Shown one piece after another: positions 16,808-28,807 of a DNA stretch of 64,000 bases. The first letter of the stretch is position 1. The number at the start of each line of letters is the position of its first letter. Both the position numbers and the translations under genes were made by a program. The notes beneath the pieces are model-generated. The model searched no databases, was not told the DNA's origin, and worked only from the letters and a program-made list of their open reading frames with translations. The DNA is from Monocercomonoides exilis (lineage: Eukaryota > Preaxostyla > Oxymonadida > Polymastigidae). The stretch is from positions 310,001 to 374,000 of the forward strand of contig LSRY02000004.1 of NCBI GenBank assembly GCA_001643675.2. Direction: 5' to 3'.

Positions 16808-19086
16808 ATGGGACAATATTTTAGTCTTGTTCGATTACTCGAGAAAAGTCCAAATCAAGGGAAGCCTCAAGTCATTGACACACATTTAACATTTGATGAT
16901 ATTGCCTTGGGACTTGGAACCCGTTTTAAAAAGATTGTTATTCTCGCGGGGGCTGGAATTTCTGTGAATGCTGGAATACCAGATTTTCGATCACCTGGAA
17001 CTGGGTTGTACAGCAAAATACCATTTGGAGAAAACATTTTCACCTTATCTTACTTTAAAAATAATCCGAAGCCTTTCTTTACGTTTATGAGAAATTTCCT
17101 CAAGCAAACGCATGGGAAAGCATTTCCAACAAAGACACATTACTTTTTCCGACTTCTTCATGAAAAAGGAGTTCTTGTTAGAATTTACACGCAAAATGTG
17201 GATGACTTCGAAATTAAGGCAGGAGTTCCACGACATAAAGTTATTGATGCACATGGGACATTTGAAACTTCTCATTGCTTGGATTGTAAAGCGAAATATA
17301 ATTTTCAGTTTTTGATGGATGAGTTGTCACTTGATCCTGAACACATACCAACATGTCCTGTTTGTAATGGAATTGTTAAGCCTGACGTAGTTCTTTTTGG
17401 AGATTCGTGTTTTCCACAACATTTTTTTTCTTGTCAAAGTCGTGATTTTTCATCATGCGATCTTGTGATAATTCTTGGAACTTCTTTGGTTGTTCAGCCT
17501 TTCGCATCTTTGTATTATAGAGCACCTCCATCTGTTCCCCGGCTTGTAATCTGCAAAACCCCCACGGCGCCAGCACTTCCTCCAGGACACACACGCGCGC
17601 CATCTGCTTCAGCTCGCATTAATCCTGCGCCAAGTTCGCCTTCTTCATCTTCAGCGACACGATGGCTGGAGCAGATGTGGGCGACTGCCTCTGACTGGGC
17701 AAAGAAAGGCTGGTCTATTTTGTCGCTGTCTTCAGCGCGGCAGAAAGCGAAGAAATGGCTGGAAGGCGAATGGAGGTGGGGCTCAAACTCCAAAAAGGAA
17801 GGCACAACCACAATCATCCGCTACGTTCGCAACGAAGCTGACGACAAGGCACCTTCTTTCTCTCTTCCCCCATCTTCTGCCTCTGCTTCTTCCATCTCCT
17901 CCTCTTCCCTGTCTGCAGCTGGCCCGCAGCACGGCCTGCCTCTGGATGCCCTGCGCATTCAGAATGAAGTGAGTGCAGCAGAAGAGCTGAGCAATGAGGT
18001 GCACACGCTTCCTTCTCCACTCCTCGAGAAGATCAAAGCAGCAGCATCGACTGTCCTCTCTTCTGTCACTGCTGAACGGGCAGCTGCTTCTTCTTCTGCT
18101 TCTTCTGCTTCTCACACGTCACTTTCTGCTATTTCTCCATCATTGTCATCCTCTTCATCATCATCTTCTTCTTCTTCTACACCTACATCTGATGTGTCAT
18201 ATCCTTATCCTTCACCTTCTCCTTCTCCCTCTCTCTCTCCTTTCCCTTCTCCTTCTCCTTCTTGTTCCACTTCCCCATCACCATCACCATCACCATCACA
18301 ACACTTATCTAATAATTATACATATTGCACACCATCACCATCACCATCACCTTCTCCTTCTCCTTCTCCTTCTCCTTCTCCTTCTCCTTCGTCTTCTCCT
18401 CATTTTGCCATCATGACCAACACAGAATCTGCCCTCCCTTCAAAACCAGGTGCCTCGTTCATACTGTGCCCTGTCTGTTCTCATCCTCCTTCTTCTGGGA
18501 TGAATCCTTCTGCTTCAAACACTTTCTCTTCTTCCTCTTCTTCTTCCTCTTCCTCTCAGCCATCTTCTCTTCAAGCTAATCCTTCTTCTTCATCTCCTCC
18601 TCTTCCTCATACATCTCCTGCTGAAGCAAAGACACAATCATCATCTTCTTCTTCTATCATTTCATCGTCTTCTTCCTCCTCCTCCTCCTCCTCTTCTTCT
18701 TCTTCTTCTTCTTCTTCACATTCACACACACCTTCCACATTTGCGACCATTCTTCATTCAGTTGCTTCTTCTCTTTCATTCCTTGCTGCCCTCTTTTCTC
18801 CTCTCAAACATTCTTCTGCCCTCTTCTTCCCTCGCGAGACTAAAGGTGTGATTGCTCTTTCTCTCTTTCTTTCTCAATGGTTGTATGTGATATTGCTTAT
18901 GAACATTTATTATGTCTTTCTTTTTCACGTATTTCATTTTTGTTTCTTATTATTTCCCTCTGAATTGTTATTTATCACTCTATCTTTTTTTTTTTCATAT
19001 TCCATCAATCATACAAATCATATTATATTATTATTCCAATTATCCAAACAAATCCACCTCACATATAACTCCCGCCTCTCTCTCTT

Positions 19087-19119
<33 letters not shown>

Positions 19120-20147
19120 CTCTCTTCCTTCTCCCAGGACTGCAATATCTGTCCTTCATGTATCTGTCTGACTGTGACGAGGCAGTAGAGCGTCTGTGCC
19201 AAGTGCGTGGGTGGCTGGGGGAGTTGGAAGGGCTGTGGCAGCACAGCCTGATGAAGAGGGAGCAGGAGAGGAGGAGGGAGAAGGAGCAGAGGAAGAAGAG
19301 GAGGAGAGAGGTGAGAGAGCTGATGAGGAAGTGCAGAGAAGAAGAGAGGGTGAGGAAGGAGACAGGGAGAAAAGGGAGTTCTTCAGTGAGGTTGAGATGC
19401 TCTGTGTTCTCAGATGAAGAAGGGGCAGAGTCGGAAGGGAGTGGAGAGGGCTCTTATGAGAGGAGGGTGGCTGCTGCTGCAAGGGCAGAGGCAAAAGGAG
19501 AAGGAGAAGAAGAAGAAGAGAGAGGGAGAGAAGGAAGAGAAGGAAGAGAAGAAAGGAAAGGAATAAAAGAGAAAGTGACAAATGTGTTTTCAACCAGCAA
19601 ACTTGTAGAAGAAGAAGCAGAGAAGGCTGTTCCTGTCACACCACGAAGAAGGCTTAACTTTATTTTTGCGGGTGGAGACAAAGAGAAAGAGAAAGAGAAA
19701 GAGAAAGAGAAAATGAAAGAGAATCCGATGCTGGACGAGGCATCGCCTACGAACACAAACAGAGACAGTTCTGGTTCGAATGAAAAGAGCAGCAGACAAA
19801 AGATGAGGAGTTCTATTTGTGAGTGCCAGGTGTGCAGAATGAGAAGGGCAGAGCAAGAGAGAGAGGAGAGGAGGAGAATGTTGGAGGAGAAGAAGGCGAA
19901 GATGGCAAAGATGGCAAAGATGGCAAAGGATAACAGCAGAAATAGCAGAAATAGCAGAAGCAGTGGAGGAGAGAGGGGGGGAGAGAGGAAAGGGGAGGGA
20001 GAGGATGAGATAGAGAAACTGAATGAAGAATACGAAGATGACTCGTTTTCTTGCCAGAATGACGATGTGTCGAGGAACGATGAATCGTCTTCTTCATTTG
20101 AAAATGACAGTTCTGAAGATTATGAGACAGAAGAAAATGAAAACTGA
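16808..20147 (+). CDS. SIRT2-like class I sirtuin with huge low-complexity insertion and charged tail
   Basis: Two exons, 16808-18845 and 19138-20147, give 1015 aa. The Rossmann and zinc modules are complete: GAGISVNAGIPDFRSP (~47-62), TQNVDDF, the catalytic His in DAHGTF, two Cys pairs (CLDC and CPVC), KPDVVLFGD and ILGTSLVVQPFASL. It should be an NAD-dependent protein deacylase. After PRLVICK (~residue 248) the fold is interrupted by ~430 Ser/Pro-rich residues, including a Trp-rich patch (WATASDWAKKGW) and long Ser runs; the closing sirtuin strand and helix, YLSDCDEAVERLC...GW, appear only in exon 2. The Asn seen in SIRT2 LLINK is Cys here. The 292-nt intron starts GTGTGA and ends in a CT-rich tract plus CCCAG; this choice restores the frame exactly at the conserved motif. 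Residues after the fold form a ~310-residue Lys/Arg/Glu-rich tail, probably helical or disordered. Confidence 0.85.
19074..19133 (+). repeat. CT/CTTT microsatellite in sirtuin intron
   Basis: About 60 bp of (CT)n and (CTTT)n directly before the 3' splice site CCCAG at 19137. It doubles as an extreme polypyrimidine tract. Confidence 0.8.
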
Positions 20148-20493
20148 AAAAAAAAGAAAAGAAATAAAATGGAAGAATTGAAATGGATATCGGTTTAAAT
20201 GGTCATCATTCCTTCCTGATTGGAATTGGAATGATTATAAAGTTTTGTTAATAATAATTATAATGTTTATTGATTTTACAATTATATTTGTTAATTTTGT
20301 TTTAATTCTTTATTAATTATATTTATTTCATGCGTTTTTACGATTTTTTAATTTATTTTTAGAATTTACAATTTATATTAAAAAGTCTTTGGAAAAAAAA
20401 TAAATTTTCCTTATTCAAAATTATGGGTGCATTTTTGGAGTTTTATACTTCCTAAATTGGTATTTTTACCAGAAAGAAGAAAAATCCTCAGCC
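20148..20493. other. Intergenic, AT-rich
   Basis: 3' flank of the sirtuin and promoter of RPS13. Apart from A/T runs I see nothing; no ORF or RNA gene. Confidence 0.5.
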
Positions 20494-21154
20494 ATGGGTC
20501 GTATGCACACTCCAGGGTTTGTATTTTCGAATTATCATATTTTTAAGTTTATTTCTAATTGAATTTTTATCAATGCAAATGCGAAAATCAAATTAATAAT
20601 TGATTCATATCACAATAATCAGAAAGGGTATTTCATCCTCGGCCATCCCATACAGCCGAGCAGCTCCATCATGGAACACACTCACAACACAGGAAGTCTC
20701 TGAACTCGTTGTGAGACTCGCCAAAAAGGGTTTGATGCCATCCCAGATTGGTGTGATCCTTAGAGATTCCAATGGTGTTCCAATGACAAAGCCAATCACT
20801 GGAACAAAGATTTTCCGTATCTTGAAAGCCAATGGTATATATTTTTAATAGTTTAATATTTTTATTTTGAATGTTGCCGTATTTTTTAAATGTATTAACG
20901 TTAATTAATTTTTTCAATTCCAAAACTTTAAAGGTCTTGCACCTGAAATTCCAGAGGATTTGTACTGCCTCATCAAGAAAGCCGTCAACATGCGCAAGCA
21001 TCTTGAAAAATTCAGAAAAGACAAGGATTCAAAATATCGTCTCATTCTTATTGAATCAAGAATTCATCGTCTTGCTCGCTACTACAAGAAAAGCAAGAAG
21101 ATTCCACCAACATGGAGATATCAAGCAAGCACAGCATCTGCTTTAGTTGCATAA
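20494..21154 (+). CDS. RPS13: 40S ribosomal protein S13 (uS15)
   Basis: Three exons (20494-20516, 20623-20834, 20934-21154) code for 151 aa, the same length as the animal protein. [12 protein letters not shown] is split after PG by a GTTTGT...AATCAG intron, and [16 protein letters not shown] by GTATAT...TAAAG. The C-terminal block [16 protein letters not shown] and the ending STASALVA are diagnostic. It is a small-subunit ribosomal component. The second intron uses an AAG acceptor, which is forced by the invariant protein sequence and so proves that this genome accepts AAG 3' sites. Confidence 0.97.
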
Positions 21155-21625
21155 GCTTGATTACAAACAGTTTCTTCTTTCATTGATTCACCTCGCTTCA
21201 TGTTTTTTGAACTGAAGAATACAAACAGAATTTCTTCCCTTTCCGAACATTGACTATTGGACTTTATTTAATAAAAAAGCAATATCAAAGCTTTTGACAT
21301 TGAGAATTTAAGAGTGCATTTTTGTTCATTGATTCGAAAAGGGAAAAAATAGATCGAATAATCTTTTTTTAATTTGGTTTTTCGTAAAAAATATTTTTTA
21401 ATTGCAATAATTTGCTTTAAAATTCAAATAAATTTTAAAAAGATACTCTCTCTCTCTCTTGGGAAAATGAATGAAATGATCGATAATACAAAAACTGAAG
21501 GAAATTGCAGTGGAAAGATAAGTTAAGGAATTAATTCACAAAAGCCCTTTCCAAAAAAAGAAATAAATAAATCTTTATTGGTTGAAGTTAGTTGGTGGTT
21601 TGTAAGAATAATAGTATTCCAAGAA
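21155..21625. other. Intergenic between convergent RPS13 and COMM gene
   Basis: AT-rich, with a short (TC)n stretch at about 21446-21459 and AATAAA-like sites at 21270 and 21571. No gene seen. Confidence 0.5.
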
Positions 21626-21904
21626 TTAGCTGTATGAATCAAGATGAGATTTAATCTTTTCCATTTCTGATAGGAATGCGAAAAATTGCACAAGCGACAA
21701 TTCTACAATTTGTTATTCAATAGAAATAAAATATATAAACAATATCAATTTTTAAAATGCATTACCGAAGAAAATATCTTTGCCATCAATTGTCATCTTC
21801 ATTTGGAGAAATGTTTGTCCAATCTGGTCGACATCTGATGATGCTGCTGCAACTGCAAATTTCCAATCGATATTTTCAAGTTTATTAACATAAAATTGAG
21901 ACAT
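21626..21904 (-). CDS. Minimal COMM-domain protein (COMMD6-like)
   Basis: Two exons, 21766-21904 and 21626-21702, encode 71 aa. The sequence is essentially one COMM domain: NIDWKFAVAAASS (the conserved W and alternating strand), FLQMKMTIDGKDIFFELSLVQFFAFLSEME, then a helix ending KSHLDSYS. COMMD proteins form the Commander complex with CCDC22/CCDC93 in endosomal recycling; COMMD6 is the family member lacking the N-terminal helical domain. The start ATG directly follows TTTTTTAAG, so an upstream non-coding or coding exon cannot be excluded. The family call rests on pattern only. Confidence 0.6.
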
Positions 21905-22231
21905 CTTAAAAAATAGAAATGATCAATATTTCCATTACAAGAAACTTCTCAAAAATTAAAAATTGCTAAAAAACATAAATTTTTCAAAATTGTAATAATA
22001 TAAAAATATATATAATGAAACGACAACATAAATGCAAGAATTTCTAGAACAATGCAAAGACCATCTTTGAAATGAATGTTTGTTTTAAAATCAATTGGTC
22101 AAGCATTGGGTAAATAATGAAACAAATGATTTTAGTGATGTTGTGCAATAAAGCTTAATCGCAAAAATGAAGAGGTTGCTTTTTCTGTGAAGTTACATTT
22201 TAAGTTTGAGGGTGAAAGGAAGGAGATTAAA
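21905..22231. other. Intergenic between PP4C and COMM gene
   Basis: 327 bp, AT-rich; no ORF or repeat of note. It would hold the COMM gene promoter. Confidence 0.5.
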
Positions 22232-23842
22232 CTATAGAAAATAATCAGGAGTTGCTTTCTTTGCGGGCACTCCACGAGATGCTTGCGGTGCAGCTTCGAA
22301 AATTTTGAATGATCGATTTAAAGTCTCATCAAGTTCAAGGATGGAAGCAATATTTCCGCAACTGAGTATAATCCCAGGATAAATAATCCACAAATTTCGT
22401 AAAAGAATTGTAGAAGCAGAATTATTAAACATATCCACAATACCGAAGAAAGAAATTCATTAAATGCAAAAAATATCAATCAACCAAACCGATAGCAATA
22501 GTTAGGCGCTGACCAAACAGTTACCAAAGTATCACGGAACATGTATTTAAAACCTTCCATCACCAATTGATGAGCACGGCAGATTAGCTCAACCTTGTTT
22601 GTCGAGTTAAACTGGAAGAAAAAAATAGCAGGGAAGAAAATGTTGAGTGAATACGACATTAGAAGGTTTTTAAAAAATGTAATTGAAGTTTTGAGAAATA
22701 TTTAGCAGAAAAAATGATCATGTGCAAATATTTTATTTAATAATTTGTTTGGAACAAACCTGATCAACAACATTTGCTCCAAACAAAAATCCAGCTCCTC
22801 GTGGAGATAAACCCCATCCATCGATTTCTAAGAAATGGTATAAAAATTGTTCGCAATAACAAAAGATCCATAAAATCATTAATAATATCAACAACAATAA
22901 TATGTTAATAAATAAATTAGAAAGAAAGAAAAGATGGAGAGAGAGAAAGAAAGTAAGAGAAAGAGAGTCTCATGTAAAAAGATAAATGTATGGTTACATA
23001 CCATCAGGATCTGACCAAAGTAAATCGCACATACTCCCTGAAATTGTATATTGAAAAGAATGAGAATGATAGCTTACAGCACAAAAGAAAATAATTATAA
23101 CCATCATGTGGGACTTCCTGTTTCCTATCAATCACTCTGATCTGATCAAGTGTTGTTAACGATGGACTGAGTCCCCCATGAACACAAAATATGCGATCAT
23201 CGACAAGGGCAGAAAGAGATAAATAATCAAATATTTCGGTGCAATATCTCCAAACATTTACAGAGCCATATTTTCTTAAACATTCATCGTAAAATCCATA
23301 AACTTGTGTAATTTGTCTCGATTCATGGTTTCCACGAATTAAGGTAATGCGTTCTGGATATCGTACCTAATTATCATGATTCCGAAAACGATTATTTGCA
23401 AGTTTTTAATTTTTGAAAAGATTTGTCCAAATTGTTTAAAACCTTCAAAGCAAGAAGAAGGAGAAAAGTCTCCACTGAAAAGAATCCTCTATCAACGAAA
23501 TCTCCCATGAACAAATAGTTTGTGTCAGGGCACTCTCCTCCAACAATAAACAATTCTTTTAAATCGTAGAATTGCCCATGAATATCTCCGCAAACCTTTA
23601 AAAAAATGATTCAAAATAATAATGAACAAGAAAAAATGAAAATGTGAACCAGTTATAACTTAATGATCACGTTTTATTACAATTATTCATACCGTCACAG
23701 GTGCATCAACATTCTGAACGTTTGACTCTTCCGTAAGAATTTCACGAGCTTTCGCACAGAGCGATTTGACTTCTGCTTCTGACAAGTATTCACATCGTCT
23801 GAGACGTTCAATTTGATTGTCAAGTTCAGAAATATTTGTCAT
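22232..23842 (-). CDS. PPP4C: Protein phosphatase 4 catalytic subunit
   Basis: Seven exons (23693-23842, 23443-23595, 23102-23366, 23002-23037, 22760-22827, 22490-22611, 22232-22361) give exactly 307 aa, the length of human PP4C. Metal-binding motifs [16 protein letters not shown] and RGNHESR are intact, as is [12 protein letters not shown]. Residues favour PP4 over PP2[12 protein letters not shown] at the N-terminus, [25 protein letters not shown] and FEAAPQ. It ends DYFL, the C-terminal Leu that is carboxymethylated in PP2A-like enzymes. The frame is open further 5' (to about 23956), but family alignment puts the start at 23842. One exon is only 36 nt. Role: Ser/Thr phosphatase in DNA repair and centrosome control in other eukaryotes. 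Confidence 0.95.
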
Positions 23843-24866
23843 AGTTATCGTATGGGTAAGATTGATCAAACAAGAAAAATTTATAGATATTTTACGAAAA
23901 GTCGCACCCTTTGAGTGAAACATAAGTTTTTTCAAAAAAGTTCGAGTTGTAACCAATAAGTCTAACGATTTTCAAAAAATACAAATACTTTTGCACGAAG
24001 CCTAATATGTCAATGGAAGTCATTAACTTACTGTGAAAATTCCAGTCTATTGTGAGTTTATTTATACATAGAATTAGGAATAAGGAATGAGTTTGTTTTC
24101 ACGTATTTATCAATTTGCATGATTCATCATAATACTTTGTTTTTTTATAAGAAAACAAACATGTTGAAAAACACAATTTTTTTTTCATTTTTGTTTCATC
24201 AGTTTATCATTATTATTGATGCTTTCCTGGTTTTTTGCCACAAATGTGAGACTTTTTGGAACATCAATAAAGAATTAAAATCATTTTTTAACTTTTTTCT
24301 GATTTTAACAACAAATGATATAATAATTCATTAATTATCTTTAATTCAAATAAATAAATTTATCCCATCGTTTTATTTTTTGTTCCATTCACTGAAAAAG
24401 CATTTTCTTTCGTGAAAGAAAAAAATAGTTCCGAAATAATATTAAAATTAATTGAAAAAACTCAATTTTTACGAAAAGACAGTTTCATCCCGAGAATGAT
24501 TGTTTTATATTAACATGGAAAAAATTATTCCGATAAAGAATTATTCATTCTCGAAATTTCATTGGCTTCTCGAAAAGAATGTTTCTTTCCGTAAAATATC
24601 TAAAACTTTTTAATAAAATTATTATAAAACAATTTGTATTAAAGCCTTTGCAACACACATTTTTGCATGCAATTTGTCGGACGACAATAATTCATTTGTC
24701 GAAAAGAAAGAAATGATTGTTTTTTGTCAAACTTTGCTGTTTGTGGATTAATCCACTCACCTTTTCAAAAAAAATTTTGTCGCAGAAGATCTTATTTAAA
24801 AAATGAAAGAAAAGAAAAAATATTAAAATACAGTGCTTGTTCATTCTTGAGAACAAACGATTAACA
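23843..24866. other. Intergenic, AT-rich
   Basis: No supported gene. A 71-codon plus ORF at 24119-24334 is Phe/Ile-rich and unsupported. Around 24490-24560 short inverted words (CGAGAATGA and TCATTCTCG) could fold into a hairpin. Confidence 0.45.
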
Positions 24867-25024
24867 AGGGTCATAATTTTATCTTGACCTTTTTTTTATC
24901 AAGACCTTTTTTTTAATTGATCATTAACTTTTCCCACAATTTCATATTTTAATTAAATTTTTTGTATATATATGAATTCAATAGATAAAAATAAATACAT
25001 TTTGAAACAAACTCAATTTCGCAT

Positions 25025-25027
<3 letters not shown>

Positions 25028-25083
<56 letters not shown>
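25028..25083 (+). repeat. (GA)n microsatellite
   Basis: About 55 bp of nearly pure GA dinucleotide inside the 5' non-coding part of the pogo-like element. Confidence 0.9.
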
Positions 25084-25084
<1 letters not shown>

Positions 25085-25237
25085 CCTTCATTGAACTTCT
25101 GTGTGGAATTGGAGGGTTTCATGTGGCATAAAACCTTAAGTTTGTTTAAAATTTAATTTTTCTATTTTTTTTCATTTCATTTCATTTCAATAAAACAAAA
25201 AGAAAAAATAAACACGATCTTAAAAAATTAATAAAAA

Positions 25238-26827
25238 ATGAAGATTTCCGTGGAAACAAAAATTGGAGAAGGACAAAAAAACTGCAGCGTGCAATGTCTT
25301 CACGCAAGTTTATGAAATACAACAGTTTGTTGGAGCGAATGGATCTCATCGTTGTTGATTGAGTTGTTCGCATAACGGATGTTATCAATTCTAAGGAATT
25401 CAGTTGCACAGGAATAAAGAGCGCAGTTTGAGTACTGAGGAAAGGAAGGCTGGTTTGAAAAGTTGGAAGATCTGCTGCAGTGGTGTGTGAAAAGGAACAA
25501 AGAGTTCTTGACATTATTCACATTGAAGCAAAGTCTGGCACATGTTTAACTTTAAAAAAACAAGAGAACTGGTTTGTTTTATTTTTATTTAGATGTTTTA
25601 TTCATTTGTTTTTCAGATGGAAAATGTTATAAACGACAACGATGATGAAGACTCACCATTCACAGAAGTTTTCATGTCTGCAACTTACGGCTTTGTCAAG
25701 CGTCATCCGGAGCTGAAGATTGGTACGCCGAGAAATTTGGACATCAACCGACTGGATGATTCGTGCAGAAGTGTTTGAAAACCCTGGTTAAAAAACACTC
25801 GATGAGCTGCAAGAAAAATTCCGTTTCAATCCAGCTTTAATAATAAATATCGACGAATCTTCAGCGCGCGTTCCTGCAGATTCGAAACAGCTTGAAGTGC
25901 ATACAGATAATACGAAAGCAGGTTTCATGAAAGAACCACAAAGAATAACAAATTTTTCATTCGTGGCAGCTGTTGCAGCGGATGGATATGCCTTTGACTT
26001 CTATTATCCTATGGCCAAGTGTCAACCTTCCAGAGGAACTGAAAAGCCTATTATCTTCAACGCTTGAGACATGGGTAAGTTAAAGTGGATGGATGGACAA
26101 TGAATGCTTCTGAGGTGTGAACTCACCATTCTTCTCCCTTCTGTCATCTTAAGAAAAAGCGCATGTCACCTGAAAATGAACACATACTTCTCCTTCTTGA
26201 TTCTCATGCTTCTCGCGCTGATCTATCGATCTGGGGAGGATTCCAAAAACAACAAGTCGACGTTTTAACCTTCGTGAAACATAGCACACACCTCTGTCAA
26301 CCACTGACAGAGGAGTGTTTGCTGTGTTCAAATCTGAACTGACTAACAGATTTGAGGCTCCCTCTTCTTCTTCATCTTTTTCCAAACAAGCAGTAATTGC
26401 AGATGTTCTGCCTCAAGTCATCCACACTGTATTATCTCCTTCTGCAATTCAGAAAGCTTTTGTCTGCAGTGGTGTTCTGCATAATACTTCTGGGCCAGTT
26501 CTTTTGAAACTGCACGGATCATCCATTTATCCTCCTCCATCCCGAAGAAATATATTCAACTTTTATGGAAAAGTGATAACCGATGATAATCTTTTAGATA
26601 AATGGGATAATCATTTGAAAATGAATATTGAAAGGAAAAATGAAATGGATGAAAAGGAGAAAGATGAAGTGAAGACTGTTGTGGATGAAAAGAAAAAAAT
26701 AAAAGGAAGATTTCTTCATGCGAAAAACGATGATTCTGAAGATGAAAAGAAAGATAATGCATTTAATCGAGCTGAAGGAAAAAGGAAAGTTATCAGAAGA
26801 ATTAATTCTGATTTTGTTTTCTTTTAA
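25238..26827 (+). pseudogene. Pogo-like (DDE_1) transposase, dead copy
   Basis: Homologous along its length to the element at 62940-64000. The first coding block (25238-25553) carries an in-frame TGA and shifts. A GTTTGT...TTTTTCAG intron joins to ATGGAAAATG at 25618. The DDE region reads IDESSARVP and LLLLDSHASRADLSIW with VDVLTFVKHSTHLCQPL, the pogo/CENP-B-type catalytic pattern, but spread over several frames. The last part (26315-26827) is open and ends in a Lys/Glu-rich tail and TAA. Confidence 0.75.
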
Positions 26828-26908
26828 TTATGTTGTTTTTTGAACTTTTCATACTTCATTTTTTTGGGTCAGAATAAAGATAAAGGGTCAAGATAAAATA
26901 ATAACCCT

Positions 26909-27960
26909 ATAACAACTGTTGTTTTGGGAGTGCACGAGCCTATATTAAGAGCTCAGTCGTTCTCTCGAAAAAACTTTCTTCATCTACCTTTTCTCACAAG
27001 AATTCTTTTCCTTTTCAAAAAATTCTTCACGCATTTCTTTTTTAAGATATAGAATTCTGTCCAATATGTTCACTCTTCTCTCATTCTATCCATCTCTTCT
27101 AGTGTTAAGTGTTTGCTCCATTCAATGAAAATTACCTTTTCCAAAAAAAAAAAAGAAAAAAGAAAAGAAAAGAAAATCATTCTTGGTCCATTCATCTTTT
27201 CCTTATTTCATTTCTCTCACATCCCTTCCTTCCTCTCTTTTCTTTCTTTATTTCTTTTTTCGATTTTTCCTCTTTTTATCCAAGCTGCTTCATTGCATCT
27301 TCAATTTCCTTTTGTATAACTGTCAACCATGAAATTGAAATGCTTTTCAGCTTTTCTCATTGCATTCCCAATTCTTTGTCTCTCAGTTCTGATCCCTTCT
27401 TTTCATTTCCTCTCATCATTTCAAAAGTCCTTTTAACTTTTCTTTATCTTCATCAACATGTTTGTAAAATTTCCTCTTTTCTATCTCACTGATTTCTCAG
27501 CTGTGTGGCTCTTCCTTTTACTTACTTTCTTTCTTTCTGTTAATTCTTTCCTTTGTTTTGGAATCTCTATCATCTACTGCTTTCACTTCTAACGCTCTTT
27601 CACTGTTCTTCTGTTTGAATGCATATAATTCATAAATAAATTGATCACGGTTTGACTATTTTCAATGATAAGACAGCATATTCTCCTTTTCATCAATATT
27701 TGTGATTATTGAAAAAACGAACAAATGAAGAGCATACAGCCATCCAAACCATGTTCCGTGTGGTGAATGAGGCTCTTCATGCCTTTTAGGATGAGGAAGA
27801 CAGCCTTCCCCCTCTTTTGAGGAATCTGATTCCACAAATCTTATGAATTCTCTTGGCATATGGCTTGTTATCATTCCCTTTTCTTCTGACTGCTCTTCAG
27901 ATGATTCGGATGCTTCTTTCTTCTCTTTGACTTCCATAGCTGAATGAATCTTCCTCCAAT
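26909..27960. other. Intergenic, pyrimidine-rich then AT-rich
   Basis: From about 26990 to 27600 the plus strand is strongly T/C-rich (TTTC, TCTT words). Long ORFs here are Phe/Ser/Leu-rich composition artefacts. No gene or mobile end recognised. Decayed coding sequence of the receptor family may extend in from the right. Confidence 0.4.
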
Positions 27961-28260
27961 ATTTCTGTGAAGAGCAAGATGTTCACAAAACACCTCTTCC
28001 TCCATCGGCCTTTGAGGATGAAGACTATCAGAACAGCAGATGAACAAGAACAAGGAAGCAGCAAAAGAATCAGCTCCATTCTCAATTGGGATGGTGCTGT
28101 GGAAGTGACTGAAACTGAAGATCCCTTTTGGAGAGGACGGGGCAGAGGTGGCTGGATGGAAGAGGAGTGTGAATGGAGATAAACAAGAGAAGGAGATGGC
28201 AAAAGAGCAGAAGATGAAAGAGTTCTTTAATGAATTGCATGTTGAATGAGGAAGAAAGTT
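27961..28260 (+). pseudogene. Fossil fragment of the receptor-type pseudokinase tail
   Basis: Nucleotide-level match to the giant gene's cytoplasmic region (its 270-430, opposite strand). The plus-strand translation reads PFSIGMVLWK, stop, LKLKIPFGEDGA, against AFSIGMMLWECLTLQIPFGEYEA. The stop is a TGA where the intact gene has TGC (Cys). Upstream, CCTTTGAGGATGAAG parallels the AFEDE stretch before MAPE. No ectodomain remains recognisable upstream. Confidence 0.65.
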
Positions 28261-28773
28261 GATTGAAGCAGGCACATCTGAAGAGCAAGCTTTATTCGAG
28301 ACGTTTCGAAGGAGTGATGATGATGTTTGATGCGATCAGTGCTTCGTTTTCAGCAAAAGAAGAAGGAAAAGAAGTAGGTGATAAAAAAGGAAAAGAGGAA
28401 GAAGAAGCAGAAGAAGAAGAAAAAGAGGCACCTGATTAATTTCTGGTTGATATTCTTCCCTCTTTCATATTGAACAGATGACGTATTGGAGAAGAAACAT
28501 CATATATCAATGAAACTTCCTTTGTTGATTTCCATTCTTCATTGACTCATTCATCAGAGTTGAGAATATGTCTATTAAATGCAAACACGACACACCCAAA
28601 AAACGATTGCTCATATAACGATTCATGACAGAACTGATTTTGCTCGAATTCACCAATTTTTCGCTCAATCATCATCCCAAAGAAAGAAGACGAATCCAAA
28701 AAATAACTTAAAAATGTTGTGACAAAAAGATTAGAAGAAGAAAATGACAGTCATTACGAATAAAATTCCACAA

Positions 28774-28807
<34 letters not shown>

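Larger units (their letters stand above)
24867..26908 (+). mobile_element. Decayed pogo-like DDE transposon with terminal inverted repeats
   Basis: The left end, starting GGGTCATAATTTTATCTTGA near 24868, is matched in inverse by the right end near 26884-26907 (read inverted: GGGTTATTATTTTATCTTGA). A flanking TA is visible on the right; the left flank reads AA, so the target duplication is not clean. The element is about 2.04 kb and encloses one broken transposase gene. A related left end occurs at 62597. Confidence 0.7.

Noticed and set aside
24119-24334. 71-codon plus ORF with hydrophobic segments
   Set aside because: Phe/Ile-rich noise typical of T-rich DNA; no start context or homologue.
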